A stretch of 64,000 nt of DNA. Origin: Sceloporus undulatus. Its lineage: Eukaryota > Chordata > Lepidosauria > Squamata > Phrynosomatidae. Numbering within the stretch: position 1 is the stretch's first letter; each line of letters starts with the position of its first letter. Below the pieces are notes generated by a model, which saw only the letters and a program-made list of their open reading frames with translations, was not told the DNA's origin and did no database searches. The stretch lies in NCBI RefSeq assembly GCF_019175285.1, contig NC_056527.1, positions 114,006,238-114,070,237 of the forward strand. Reading direction: 5' to 3'. A program made the translations under genes and the position numbers. This document shows positions 1 to 10,392 of this stretch, one piece after another.

Positions 1-424
1 ATGGCATTTTGCAGACTCTTCCAAGCTTCCAGTTCTTTCACACTTAAGTGACATTCCTCTTTTAACAGCAGTTCTAGGGCCTTCTCAGTCGGGTGTCTGT
101 CCCTGAGGGAGCGAGTGTCATGTGTGTGTTCATGTGCTGGTTCTTCAGAAAGCCTATCCATTTTGGCTGGTCCAAGTTGCCAACGCAACAACTCAGCAAG
201 GATGAAGAGGACAAACGGTGTAGTGCTGATTTTACTTACAGCCTGCTACTGCTCCACTTTCCTACTGTCACCACTCTTATGCTACTTCAACACAGCCAGA
301 CCTGGAGTCGGTTAAAGAGTCTTCTAGCTCCTTTCTTCAGGCTTGCAACGTGAACAAACATAAAACACACATTAATCTCTTTATAAAACTCTATCCATAT
401 ACTCGAATGGAAAAAATTCTCTCT
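1..424. other. unassigned sequence, no supported gene
   Basis: Short overlapping open frames exist on the plus strand (best 93-353), but none has a recognisable domain, conserved motif, or splice context. I see no repeat family I can name with confidence. It may be the edge of an older transposon that begins outside the window. Confidence 0.4.
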
Positions 425-694
425 AAAATGGCCGCTGATAATGTGCTCAGAACTCTGCAAGAAGAAGTAGAACTAAAATGGCCTCCGACCATGTGCTCAA
501 AACTCTGGAGGAAGAAATAGCTCCAAAATGGCCTCCGACCATGTGCTCAAAACTCTGGAGGAAGAAATGGCTCAAAAATGGCCGCCAACCATGTGCTCTG
601 GACTCTGCAAGAAGAAATGGCACCAAAATGGCCGCCAACCATGTGCTCTGGACTCTGCAAGAAGAAATGGCTCCAAAATGGCCGCCAACCTTTT
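425..694. repeat. 50-bp minisatellite, about 5.4 copies
   Basis: The motif AAAATGGCC recurs at 425, 475, 525, 575, 625 and 675, an exact 50-bp spacing. Units share the order AAAATGGCCKCC, then ACCATGTGCTC, then CTCTGSARGAAGAA. Because 50 is not a multiple of 3, open frames occur in all three phases, so coding is unlikely. Each unit carries a match to the YY1-type core AANATGGC. Later units are more alike than the first ones. Confidence 0.9.
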
Positions 695-1018
695 CCCCTT
701 TTACAACCACAGAGTCTTCTTCTCCTTCTATGTGAGTCTTGGGATCTTGCTTCAAAGCAGGGCCTTGCACTGGGACTCTCTTTGACAGGCCGGAAGCAGC
801 AATGGCCTCCAGGTATTCTTACACTTTCTTACACTGATTCTGACAATCTCTGAATTCACCATTTATAGTAAAGAAGGCCTGTCTCTGATGACAGTGTAAA
901 TAGAAGCCCAGTTATGGAAGCAGTATGCTTGGAAAATGCCATGGATCAACTACTGCAAGCTATCTCCTGCACCTCCTTCAATATCCCAATATCAGTGGAG
1001 AGTAATCAAAGTAAGTTA

Positions 1019-1336
1019 GGGGCTCAACAGACTGCCCCTAAGGGGCAGCTTCGTACTGTCCCTTTCCTCACCAAATCTGGGCTGCGGCAACTGCATGCCA
1101 TGGCCCTGATCTGGCCAAAAAGCGGCTCCTTTTCACACTTTGCAAGGGCACCCTAGCCACAGCAGCAATGACTTTTTGGCACTCCTTTAGCACAGTGCGT
1201 TTATATGCTCCGCCAACTGAATGTTATGACACCCCTCGCCATGCGGTTGGGCCCACGGCATGATGCCGGCATGAGGAGTGGCATGGAGGCAGCCGGCGTG
1301 CATACACCACGCCACCCGCACACCAGTGTATAATGT
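1019..1336. mobile_element. GC-rich non-autonomous DNA element (GGGGCTGTACAGAC family, diverged)
   Basis: A GC-rich island in AT-richer DNA. It begins near GGGGCTCAACAGACTGCCCC and contains blocks also seen at 59489-59830 and 20543-20784, such as gcggctccttttt and a run describing a 'CATGCCATGGCCCTGATCTGG' type segment. There is no coding capacity. It is probably an old MITE; the ends are uncertain. Confidence 0.5.
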
Positions 1337-1463
1337 ACAGGCTGTTAGCCTAGTAAAAGGGATGAAGAGACTCCCTTCTTAAGGACAGGATATTGTTGGT
1401 GCTGCTGCTGCTGCTGCTGCTGTTACCTGTAATCCAGCTAGGGACTTGCATCTTCCTAAATCA

Positions 1464-1898
1464 CCTTACCATATATACTCCACTAATATTCGACCTCATG
1501 TATAAGTCAAGGGCAGGTTTGGGGGCCAAAAATTATGGATTTTAATATGACTCATGGATAAGTTGAGGGTAAAATTTATGGCCATGCGATACAGGATGTA
1601 AAGGATGAAGCAAATGATATAAAGGCTATAACAAAGAAAAACTATGCCAAATTACTTACACAATTCCAGGAGGCATAACTGTTTATAGTCACACTAAAGG
1701 GTAGATGGATGAGAATGCAGAGGGGAGTCAGTACTTTCAGGTCAGATTATACTCTTGTCTTTCACCAGGAGATGGTTTCTTTTTAAATAAGAGTTAAAGT
1801 GCAGTACTTACATTGACCTGTGGATAAGTCAACTTGTTTTTTGGGGGGTCAATTTTTTGACTAAAATTTTTAGACTTATACATGAGTATATACAGTAT
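1464..1898 (+). mobile_element. about 430-bp MITE with inverted ends, copy 1
   Basis: The ends are inverted versions of each other (tatatactc...gacctcatgtataagtc against gacttatacatgagtatata). A second copy lies inverted at 42010-42432, sharing the same internal blocks, including a segment around 'ggaggcataactg' and the 'aaattttatggcc' block. This two-copy comparison defines the element. The superfamily cannot be set from the sequence alone. Confidence 0.7.
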
Positions 1899-2211
1899 GT
1901 CTTTGGGAATTAGAATTGGGCAGTTCCATAATGCCCATATCCATGGAGAAGTCAGAAAAGTGGCAATTTACATCAGGACTGATACACAGTGGGACCAGTG
2001 TACATTAGTCCTGTTATGAATCAGTTTCATTGTGCACCAGGACAGCAGCGAAGAAGTGTCAATGTGCTTCAAAAGAGCCCAATGCACATTGGGCCACTCT
2101 TGCCAATGTTCTATTATACATCTTCACAATTCACTAAGAGGGTTTCTTAGAACCTCTTCTATGTAGTTAAATATATATAGAATTACAAAGGGTTCCTGCC
2201 ATTAAGTATAT

Positions 2212-2239
2212 CACACACACACACACACACACACACACT
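2212..2239. repeat. (CA)n microsatellite
   Basis: An uninterrupted run of CA dinucleotides in otherwise unremarkable intergenic DNA. Confidence 0.95.
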
Positions 2240-2365
2240 TTTTCCCACTTTGGGACTGAAAATGGCTTATGACAGCTTAATAAAGCATAGTTAAAAATTC
2301 ACAGAATACAAAAGTTTAAAAAGTTATTAAACTATCTAAAAGATGAAAACTGGTGAAAAATATAG

Positions 2366-2545
2366 GCTCCATCTACACTGTGGAATTAATGCAGTTTGGC
2401 AATGCTTTAACTGCAATGTCTCAATGCTATGGGATTCTGGGGTTTGTAGTTTTGTGAGATATTTAACCTTGTCTGTAAGATAAATTTAGCACTACAACAA
2501 AGTCCAAATCCCAGGATTCCATAGGATGGAGCCATGAGACTGCAC
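2366..2545. mobile_element. CACTGCAGAAATAATCCAG-type MITE, diverged copy
   Basis: The core reads 'gggattctggggtttgtag' followed by a mirrored half ending in a reversed 'ccatgagactgcacc'. Related copies occur at 9369-9575, 16294-16572, 24706-24930, 39432-39580 and 48601-49242. It is palindromic overall, which is typical of short inverted-repeat DNA transposons. Confidence 0.6.
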
Positions 2546-2549
2546 CGGT

Positions 2550-3172
2550 ATAGAATGGGTAACGTGGGAACAATACATGTGAATGGGCTTTAGGAGTCAT
2601 GTTGAACATGAGTGAACAGTGTCAAGCAGCAGCATAAAAAGTCAATGCAATTCTAGGCCTCATCAGCAGGAATATAGTGTCTAGATCTAGGGAAATAATA
2701 GCACCATGCTATTCTGCTTTGGTAAGACATCACTTGGAATCCTGTATCCAGTTCTGGGCACCACAATTAACAAAGGAGGATGACCAAAATGGTGAAAGAC
2801 CTGGAAACCATGCCCTAAAAAGAGCAGCTTAGGATGCTAGGTATGTTTGACCTGGAGAAGTGACCTGGTGACACGATAGCCATGTTGAAATATTTGAAGG
2901 GATACTGAAGGGATATTGAGGACAGAGCAAGCTTGCTTTCTGCTGCTCCAGAGACTAGGACATGGAGTAATCTAAACATTAGATGGCAACAGTTGTTGGA
3001 CAGCGGAATGTACTGCCTCAGAGTGTGATGGAGTCTTTTTCTTTAGATGTTTTTAAGCAGTGTCTGGATGGCCATCTGTTGGGAGTGCTTTGATTTTGTA
3101 TTCCTGTATGGCAGGGGATTGGATTGGCTGGTCCTTAGAATCTCTTCTAAATCTATGATTCTATTATTTTAA
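2550..3172 (+). mobile_element. CR1 LINE 3' fragment, degraded
   Basis: The DNA parallels the C-terminal part of the CR1 ORF2 at 23336-24695: a 'aggagtcatgttgaacatga' block, the 'cctgtatccagttctgggca' block coding for the ...YCVQFWAP segment, and a terminal 'ctatgattctat' tail. It carries frame breaks and several small deletions compared with the later copy. It is truncated at the 5' end, as usual for LINEs. Confidence 0.85.
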
Positions 3173-3189
3173 GGAAGCCACAGCCCTGA

Positions 3190-3300
3190 ATTTGCAGTAT
3201 CTGAGCAGGACTGTTTATGACAGGGTGTCTTGAATGTACCTTATCCTTAGGGTCACCATAAGTCAGTGCTGATTTGGCAGCAATCAACAGCAACAATTAA
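3190..3300 (+). mobile_element. SINE 3' tail
   Basis: The block 'agggtcaccataagtcagtg' followed by a CAACAGCAACAA tail matches the 3' half of the tRNA-derived SINEs at 28271-28492 and 40150-40392. The same insertion is recognisable in inverted orientation at 14965-15015, as part of the inverted duplication. Confidence 0.65.
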
Positions 3301-4249
3301 GCTGCAGTCAAAGAGCAAAACGAGATGTGCATGTTATGTAAAGGATGTCATTTAATGGGACTCATGTTCTCATTGTTTAATTAATAGGTGGCACAACCAC
3401 AGCTATCTTGCTCCAAAAAGAGAATGTGAGATTAAAGACCTGTTTATCCAGGGGTCTTTGTGCTGAGTCTTTACAAGCGTGGTGATGATAGAGAGCTTCT
3501 CTTGCTAGGTCAAGAGAAGTAGATAGTTTAAATTCGGTTGTGTGAAAGAAAACTTCCATACAAATAGGGATCGAGGGAAGGTTCACAACAGTCTGATTTC
3601 CCAGCAAAGAACATGAGGGACTGAGAGGCAGAAGAAAGATTTTGTGAGGCAGCAGGAAAAGGAAAAACAGGGGTTGGTTATGATGAAGGAGGCTGGAGAA
3701 ACACAGATTTTTAGAGTTGGATTGCATTAGTAGCACATCTGCTTTAAATCATACAAGCAAAATAAGATCTTAACCTGGTAAAGAATGCAGTTCTGCCCTA
3801 CCTGATCCTCCTGTAGCTACATTTTGTTGCCTACAACAGACAAGCGGAAGAGTAGCTGACTCTTTATTTCTTCCTGAGACCTGTGTGAACAGGAAAATAG
3901 AGAAAAGAGGGAAGCAGATAAACTGGCCTCACCAGTGCCTCTAACATGTTTAAAAGGTTTAAATCTGTGTGTCTGGCCCCCAAAATGATCATTTTAAGAC
4001 AAGCGGGGAAAGAAAAAGTCATCTCTGCATGCATTTTGGGACATTTTCTTCAACTGAAGGTTTAAAAAGTTTTAAAGATGTTTGTTGACTCATGCCAGGC
4101 TTCCCTGACTTTGGGGTTTCATTTCTCATGTCCATGTTGCTAGTTTTCAACAAAAGGTTTGCTGAATCATGTTGAATTCCTCTCTTTTTGTGTGTTGGGT
4201 AGAAACCTATCCCTATTCTTTCCAACTAAAGAAGTTATGCCCATGAATA

Positions 4250-5515
4250 TATCTGTTTTACTACCCAAGTAAATAAATCTTGGGTGCCAACTGCCAACTC
4301 CTTGTTGGATTTCCAGATGCGTTAATCACTGCCAACATCTTGTTATTATCCCAGGTACATGATGTTCTTGCTTCAACTCTGCCCACACAATAATTCAGGA
4401 AATGTTACCACTGAGTCTAATGACATCATCTACAATATTACAGGGACTCTCACTTGCTCATCCAATAGTGTGATTTATGCCATGCTATGCCAGCAGTGCC
4501 CTTCAGCACTCTACATTTGGCAGTCTCTGCTCCAGAGGATAAATTGACATTAATCAGACATTAGGAATGGGAATATACATAAACTGCAGAACAAACTTCC
4601 TGGGCATTCTATCTTGGACATCAGGCCAGTGGTCCTTGAAAAAAAAGATCACAAAACTGCATTGGAAAGGGAACAGCAGATTTGGAGTATATCAACCAAC
4701 TGCAGTCCATCACCAGTGGTTGAACAGAGACAACGTTTTCGTGGCACATTACATAGTTTTTTAACACTAGCTAACCTCCCAGCCTCATGGGGGCTCTCTT
4801 GGACAGTTCATCTCATCTTCTTTTTAGCTCCCACACTACACTCCAATGCTCATGCATTTGGTTATCTACTAACCTTGGCTTGAGGCAACATCTTTGCTTT
4901 GTCTGCCAATGACCATAGTTAAAACTGAGTGTGTCACCTCATCTCCAAATCCACAAAGTTTTGCATTCCTATGGACATTCTATCACACAGACTGCTATAT
5001 ATTTCTGTCCCTGGGCTTTCTACTCCACTAAATGTATCTGAGGAAGTAGGTTCAAGTCTACAAAAGCTCATGTAACTAAGGCCCAGGACGGAAGGGCAGG
5101 AAGCACCATCCTCTGGCCAATTCTAGGGTTCTAGAATTCTGGAACCCTAGGATGTGCGGGTTCTGGCATCATGGCGGCCTCCCATCCATACGGGGGCCGC
5201 CATCATGATTTAAGTGACGTGCAGTATATAGACGTCGCTGTGCATGGCTTACATCATGAGTGCACCAATGGCGCACTTGTGATATGCGCACAGTGTCCCA
5301 AGAAGAACCCAGTATTTCCGAGTTCTTTTTGGGGCAGTGGGACGCTGCACAGTTTGGCTGCTGCGGTATCACTCCGCAAGAAAACCAGACACCTGCAGCC
5401 CGGACTTTCATAGAGGTATGTACTGGGCCTTCCTTTGATCTTTCAGTTAGTCTCAAAGATGCTGTAAGATTCCTCTTCATGGTGATTTTCCAGACTAACA
5501 TGGCTATGGCTATAA
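4250..5515 (+). mobile_element. Penelope-like element fossil with GIY-YIG endonuclease region and 3' tail
   Basis: In pieces the translated region resembles the GIY-YIG nuclease part of Neptune-type Penelope-like elements: a GTLTCSSNSVIYAMLCQQC stretch, then a KLPGHS motif, then an ALEREQQIW stretch. It is followed by the typical tail with a tctgaggaag hairpin at 5034-5072 and ttagtctcaaagatgctgtaagat near 5448. It is an old, broken copy with several breaks, and a GC-rich element has inserted in the tail. Confidence 0.65.
5085..5430. mobile_element. GC-rich inverted-repeat element nested in Penelope-like tail
   Basis: The left end AAGGCCCAG mirrors the right end CTGGGCCTT, and the Penelope-like tail resumes on the far side with 'ctttcagttagtctcaaag'. 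The interior is GC-rich and CpG-containing, with a 'caccaatggcgcac' block shared with 22790-23140. No coding region is visible. Confidence 0.65.
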
Positions 5516-5688
5516 ATTTAAATGGTTGGTTCTCCTTGTCTGCTTTGACTGTTTCCTGCTTTCAATTTATCTCTTCAATGACATGTAATTAGTGGGTGAA
5601 AAACTGAGTATGAAAAGGTCTATCTTGGTGACACAGCATGGATTAGCCAGCAAATACCTGTTGTCCCACCCAGAGTCTTTGAGAACAC

Positions 5689-5696
5689 TATATAAG
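5689..5696 (+). promoter_or_regulatory. TATA box of left-arm secreted-protein exon
   Basis: TATATAAG lies 54 bp upstream of the ATG at 5750. The inverted copy has the same octamer at 11373-11380 (minus strand) at the same distance. Conservation in both arms supports a real core promoter. Confidence 0.6.
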
Positions 5697-5749
5697 TACA
5701 CCAAGTGTGCCACAGAGGATTCATATTCAATCTCACCATCGCTTCCAGA

Positions 5750-5822
5750 ATGCTTTGCCTCCTTATGGGACTCCTTGCCCTTGGGGCCATCTTGCCAGGG
5801 ACTTCTTCTCGGGATGTTCCAG
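5750..5822 (+). CDS. putative signal-peptide first exon of unidentified secreted protein, left arm
   Basis: The exon codes for MLCLLMGLLALGAILPGTSS and four more residues, then ends at a GTGAGT donor in phase 1. The first 15-17 residues form a clean hydrophobic signal core. A TATA box lies 54 bp upstream. The inverted paralogue at 11248-11320 is the same length (73 bp) with the same donor and promoter spacing, and most differences are conservative. I do not recognise the family, and I see no convincing second exon before the L2 insertions at 6352. The exon may belong to a gene broken by those insertions. What the full protein is remains open. Confidence 0.4.
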
Positions 5823-6351
5823 GTGAGTCCACCTCTCTTCACTTCCCTTTTCACATCCTTCTTTTCCTCTCCTGCCTGAACTCTCCATGGCACCTTTCTT
5901 TTTAATACGGCTCAATCTCTTCTTCTGGAGATTTTTTTTTACACATTAGAGGTTTCACAACTACCTATACTTCAAGTGTATATCAACCCAACTTCAAATT
6001 ATGCAAGGCATTTCAAAGTATGTAATAGAAGTAGGCTGAGGGTGCCAGATACAAACATCATTTCCAGAGCCTTAGTGCCCTGTGAATTTGTGATGGAGGG
6101 CCTTTCATGGAGAGGGACAAGGGAAAAGAAAATCAAAGGGTTTTTCTGGAGGTTTAGGTATGGCCTTTCTGTAATGTCAAAAGGATTCTATTTTATTTTT
6201 ACCTTTGTTGAAAGTTACGAAAGTCAAAAGCCAAGCAAGAGTTTGTTGCAGCTTAAGTACATCTGGAAGGGACATGAACAGCTCCAGGTAAATGCATTTG
6301 AGCTTTTATGATACTCTCACTGATGATCCACTTCACCTTCACTTGTAAAAA

Positions 6352-6760
6352 CAGACTTAAATAATAAAATATTTATTTGTATCATGCTTCTCCCTTGTGA
6401 GGATCGATGGTAACAGCAAAAATCAGATACATACATAAGCAAGTAGTAAAAACATTCCCTAATCCCCTAACCCTCCAACCCTCCCTCCTTCAAATATAAA
6501 ATTATAGCAATAAAAACCATACAAACAACCATGTCATCAATGAAATAGTTAAAACAGAAGTGACGGTGCAGAGGTGGCTACACCGGATGGGCAGATAGAT
6601 TCTGTTCTGGTCAGAGGTCAGTCTGGGAAGGCCTGCTGGAAGAGAAAAAAATTTATCATCTTTTAAAAGGCGTCACGAGATATGATCAGGTGGGTCTCCT
6701 CCGGCAGATCATTCCAAATTTTTGGAGCAGCAATTGAAAAGGTCCCCTGGGAAGTCACTA
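6352..6760 (-). mobile_element. L2 LINE 3' fragment, minus strand
   Basis: Read on the minus strand, the segment contains the final part of L2 ORF2 (Phe-Ser/Leu...FKKxLKTHLF type) in decayed form, then an untranslated tail ending in the (AATAA)-like run at 6360. The plus-strand wording 'ctccggcagatcattccaaatttttggagcagc' region, broken into pieces, matches fragments at 12650-12730 and 49010-49050. It lies head to head with the L2 at 6898. Confidence 0.75.
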
Positions 6761-6897
6761 CCAATCTGGTTTTTCTTGGCTGCAGAGGACCTGAGTTCTT
6801 CCCAGGGGACCAGCTATTACCAATCACCAGGTCTCTAAATGGGTCTGGGGCTAGGCCTCATAGGGCCAAAGCACATAACTGGAAAAGCACATAACTG

Positions 6898-8215
6898 GAT
6901 TTTCTGGACCCATTTCAAACCGGCTTCCATGCGGGCTATGGAGTTGAGACTGCCATGGTCACCTTAGTTGATGACCTCCATCTGAGCATGGACAGGGGAA
7001 GTGTGTCCCTGTTGGTGCTCCTGGACATCTCAGCGGCTTTCGATACCATTGACCATGGTATCCTTCTGGAACGCCTGGGGGAGCTGGGTATCGGGGGCAC
7101 TGCTTTGCAGTGGTTCCGGTCCTACCTCTCGGGTAGATTCCAGATGGTGGAGCTGGGAGACTGTCGCTCCGAGAAGAGGGCCCTTAAATCTGGTGTCCCT
7201 CAAGGAGCGATTTTGTCTCCTGTGCTATTTAACATCTACATGAAACCGCTGGGTGAGATCATCCGGAGACACGGGGCGCGGTGTTATCAGTACGCTGATG
7301 ACACCCAAATAGTCTTCTCTGTGTCTCCGACTGATGCAGTAAGTAAGGCTGGTATCTCTCCTCTAGATGCCTGTCTGGTGTCGGTAATGGGCTGGATGAG
7401 GGAAAACAAACTCAATGTGAATCCATGGAAAACGGAAGTACTGGTGATAGGTTCCCCTGCTCCGGGTGGTGAGATTTGTCATCCGGTCCTGAATGGGGTC
7501 ACGCTCCCCTTGAAGGACTCGGTGCGCAGTCTGGGAGTGCTCCTTGATTCGTCGCTCCAGCTAACATCTCAGGTGGATGCGACGGTCAGGAGTGCTTATT
7601 ATCAGCTTCGGCTGATACGCCAGCTGCGTCCCTACCTCGGCCGGGGGGACCTTGAAACTGTTGTACATGCTTTGGTAACCTCTCGATTGGATTTCTGCAA
7701 TGCGCTCTACATGGGGCAACCCTTGTACCACACTCGGAAGCTACAACTGGTTCAAAACATGGCAGCCAGATTGGTCACTGGTAGATCCAGGGCAGACCAC
7801 ATAACACCTATTTTAAAAGATCTCCACTGGCTGCCTATTCGCTTCCGAGCTCAGTACAAGGTGTTGGTGTTGACCTATAAAGCCCTAAATGGCTTGGGTC
7901 CAGGGTACTTGGAGGACCGCCTCTCCCCATATAGTCCGCCCCGCACACTCAGAACATCTGGGGCCAACCTGTTGGAGGTCCCTAAGTCTCGCTTTGTAAT
8001 GACCTCACAGAGGGCCTTTACTATCTTTGCCCCCACTTTGTGGAACAAGCTTCCTGTACAGCTTCGTTCCTCTGCATCGTTACTTTCTTTTAAAAAAGAT
8101 CTAAAAACACACTTATTTCGGCTGGCATTCCCACCTTAGTAATTCTGTTTTTTTGCCCCAATTACCTTAAAGTTGTTGTCTTATCTTTGCCCTGATATTT
8201 TGACTGTTTGCTTCC
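6898..8215 (+). mobile_element. L2 LINE, 5'-truncated, open reverse-transcriptase frame
   Basis: An uninterrupted frame runs from 6898 to the stop at 8137-8139 (413 codons) and covers the C-terminal two thirds of the RT and the region after it. Visible motifs are DFLDPFQTGFHAGYGVETA at the start, LLDISAAFDTIDH (motif A with the catalytic Asp), GVPQGAILSPVLFNIYM (motif B), YADDTQ (catalytic Asp pair) and a terminal FKKDLKTHLFRLAFPP. The 5' part with the endonuclease is missing, so the copy cannot move itself, but the intact frame suggests a fairly young insertion. Its 3' untranslated end runs into the gap at 8216. Confidence 0.9.
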
Positions 8216-8240
8216 NNNNNNNNNNNNNNNNNNNNNNNNN
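8216..8240. other. assembly gap, 25 N
   Basis: A run of 25 undetermined bases right after the L2 3' region. The true length is unknown. Confidence 1.
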
Positions 8241-9368
8241 TGGGAAAACAAGGGGTGAAAATAATTACGGGACAGGGCTGTTGGGGGGTCCCAAATATTT
8301 TTCTTTGTCTTAGGGTGGCCCAAATCCCAAGACCGGCCCTGGGGAAAGATTATAAACCAGCTGGCAACTTTGTCAGAGAAGTGTGCGTACCAGGGAAGGA
8401 ATTGAGGATGCGGAAACAAGGTCTTATCAGGAGGGACAACTTACGGGGAGCCTGGGTGATCGCGTTTGCTCTCGGACGGAAGAGACCTGTGACGTTGGGA
8501 CATGAGAGCTATCTTTTCTTTTTAATATCTAAGGACTAGGGGTTGGTGTCACCTGATGCGTCGAGTAACGCCTGGCGTCACCGTCGCATTGACCTCCTCC
8601 TATACCACACCACACAGATGCTTAGTACTGTTTTTTTTTGGCAATGTTTATCCAAAAAAATTTGTAATTACTGTATATCATTGAATGTATAGTAATAGCG
8701 GTGACATAAACAATGGGCAAAATTAAAATGTTATCTTTACAAAACAATGTATACCCACAGCCTAAATGGATTTACACGTACATCGTTTTCATGTGGCCTA
8801 AAGTGAAAATCGGTAAGGCGTGTGATTTAAAGAATTTTTTTTTAAAAAAATAAATTTTAAATGTTACAAACTTTAACATTTTTTTTAAAAAACCTGGGCA
8901 TTCTTTCTCTCCTGAGCTTTGCCTCACTCACCACCATCTCTTCAGTGTTTTAAAGGGGACCACAATAACCACCAGGTTCCATTTTCTGCCCAAAGGCGAT
9001 GTTTGGAGGAGCAGTCACATCCATTCCCTCTTAGGGTCTCACCTTGCGTGGGTTGCACCCCCTCATGCCCCCCTACTGATGCTCCTGTTTAAAGCTATTG
9101 TTATGGGGAGAGGGGGTAGGGAGGCCTTGTTTTCTGTTGCTTGGAAGACTGGAATGGAAAGGCAACAGATTCAAATTGCAAAAAGAAAAAATAAAGAAAA
9201 ACCCATGAACCATGTTAGAAATAACTTTTTAAAAACCTCTAATCAGCTAGTCACCTTGGGGAGATGGGCGGGGACTCTCCTTCTTTAGAGGATTCATTAA
9301 AGAGAGTTTGGATGGGCATCCTTCTCAGGGCATGCTGTATATTCTTACACGGAGGAATTTTGAACCAC
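8241..9368. other. gene-free stretch, probable DNA-transposon remains and AT-rich DNA
   Basis: 8270-8330 contains a 'ggggggtccc' type end, and 8535-8600 holds 'gttggtgtcacc' blocks that look like the interior of hAT-type elements, but no clear termini are visible. 8640-8900 is AT-rich with poly-A and poly-T runs. There is no coding signal beyond short chance frames. Confidence 0.4.
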
Positions 9369-9575
9369 ACTGCGGAAATATTTAGCTGGAGATTGCTTTT
9401 AAACTGCCCTGACTCAGTGCTAGGAAATCTTAGAATTGTGTTTATTGTGGTACTAGAGCTCTCTGACAGAGAAGGCTCAGTGTCTCACAGAATGACAGTT
9501 TGAAGGAATTCTTTAGCATTGAGCCATGGAAGTTAAAGCGGATCTCAAACTGGTTATTTCTGCGCAGTGTGTTTT
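9369..9575. mobile_element. CACTGCAGAAATAATCCAG-type MITE
   Basis: The left end CACTGCGGAAATATTTAGC mirrors the right end GGTTATTTCTGCGCAGTGTG. The internal 'agagctctctgacagagaag' block is shared with other copies in this window. Confidence 0.8.
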
Positions 9576-9716
9576 TGGATCTAAGAGAGGGACCCCATGG
9601 GCTCCTTCTAAGATTGTACCTCCTTGCTTCCACTCAGATCCACTCCACTTCAATCTGAGCCCACCCCCCACACAGATCACCAAGAAGAGAACCACAAATA
9701 GGTAGTGCAATGTGCC

Positions 9717-9722
9717 ATTTAT
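9717..9722 (-). promoter_or_regulatory. candidate polyadenylation signal AATAAA (minus)
   Basis: The minus strand reads AATAAATGGCACATTGC about 410 nt after the stop codon of the putative terminal exon at 10132-10392. This is compatible with a 3' end, but such hexamers are common in AT-rich DNA. Confidence 0.25.
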
Positions 9723-10131
9723 TTCCCCTTTTTCACCAAATGCACACAATCTGTAGAAAGACTTGATTTCACAATGCCAGAGTAAAATCTGAAAGAGTGC
9801 AAAGGGAGGGGCAATGCTGGGAAAGGGTTGGTTTTACATTTCTTCCTAGGATTTCCTCACACTTCCCTGGGCACCAAATCCACTAAGAGCAGGGCAGGTG
9901 AATTCATCGCCTTTCTCCCAAGAAGATCTTTTGATTTCTAAGCCTGCTATAAGCAAAGGAAAATTTGTTTTCAATCTTATCCTTCAGAATTGATGAGTGC
10001 TGACATATACTCTTCAGGCAGAGCTTATTGTTATTCTGGTACCAGGGAGGTGAGTCCAGAGGTCTGGGTAAAACAAATCCTTGAAACAAGGCAGGTGGGC
10101 CCACATGTTCTAAGCCCCAGGCGGCAACTCA

Positions 10132-10392
10132 TCAGGGTTGGGGGTCATAGACGTAAACTAGCGGAGTGATGTCCTTGCCTTTTTGAAAGTAGAGAGGAGG
10201 ACAAAGGTTATTCAGTTTAAGACAAATGGTCTGGAAGCAGTTTGTCTCCATGAACAAAGTCACCTGTGACTTGCCTCTCATTAAGCATGCACACCCGTTT
10301 TTAAAATATTCACCCTCTACCAGATCATATTCCAGAAACCAGATCATAGAAGAGCCATTTCCAGGGAATAACCAGGCAAAATAAACAGCCAA
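10132..10392 (-). CDS. putative terminal exon of cysteine-containing secreted protein (unidentified)
   Basis: The minus-strand frame ends with a stop at 10132. Its last 55 codons are cysteine-rich: NGCACLMRGKSQVTLFMETN, then CFQTIC, then LNNLCPP, ending VYVYDPQP. The exon lies about 0.9 kb downstream of the signal-peptide exon at 11248-11320 on the same strand, so the two could belong to one small secreted-protein gene, but no intervening exon is proven. The 5' exon boundary is not determined; the frame shown begins at an in-frame Met that may be intronic. I do not recognise the family and do not assign a function. Confidence 0.35.
   Translation of the reverse strand: MAVYFAWLFPGNGSSMIWFLEYDLVEGEYFKNGCACLMRGKSQVTLFMETNCFQTICLKLNNLCPPLYFQKGKDITPLVYVYDPQP

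Larger units (their letters stand above)
3190..6350 (+). repeat. large inverted duplication, left arm
   Basis: Blocks at 3306-3720 and 5620-6350 match, in reverse complement, blocks at 14580-14940 and 10716-11450. Anchors include the 'aattaataggtggcacaacc' block, the signal-peptide exon with its TATA box, and the 'gatactctcactgatgatcc' block at the inner end. The arm also holds private insertions (a Penelope-like fragment and a GC-rich element), so the arms differ in length. The divergence is clearly visible by eye, so this is not a recent palindrome. Confidence 0.75.

Noticed and set aside
425-770. Overlapping open frames across the 50-bp repeats
   Set aside because: The period is not divisible by 3, so open frames appear in several phases on both strands with repeated peptides; this is a property of the repeat, not a gene.
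3377-3736. Minus-strand frame with similarity to a frame at 14580-14795
   Set aside because: The likeness follows from the inverted duplication; the frames start and end differently in the two arms and have no domain, so coding is not supported.
6230-6290. Small second exon for the left-arm secreted gene, ending CTCCAG before GTAAAT
   Set aside because: A donor-like site is present in both arms, but joining it in phase to the signal exon gives an early stop in both, so it is not accepted as coding.
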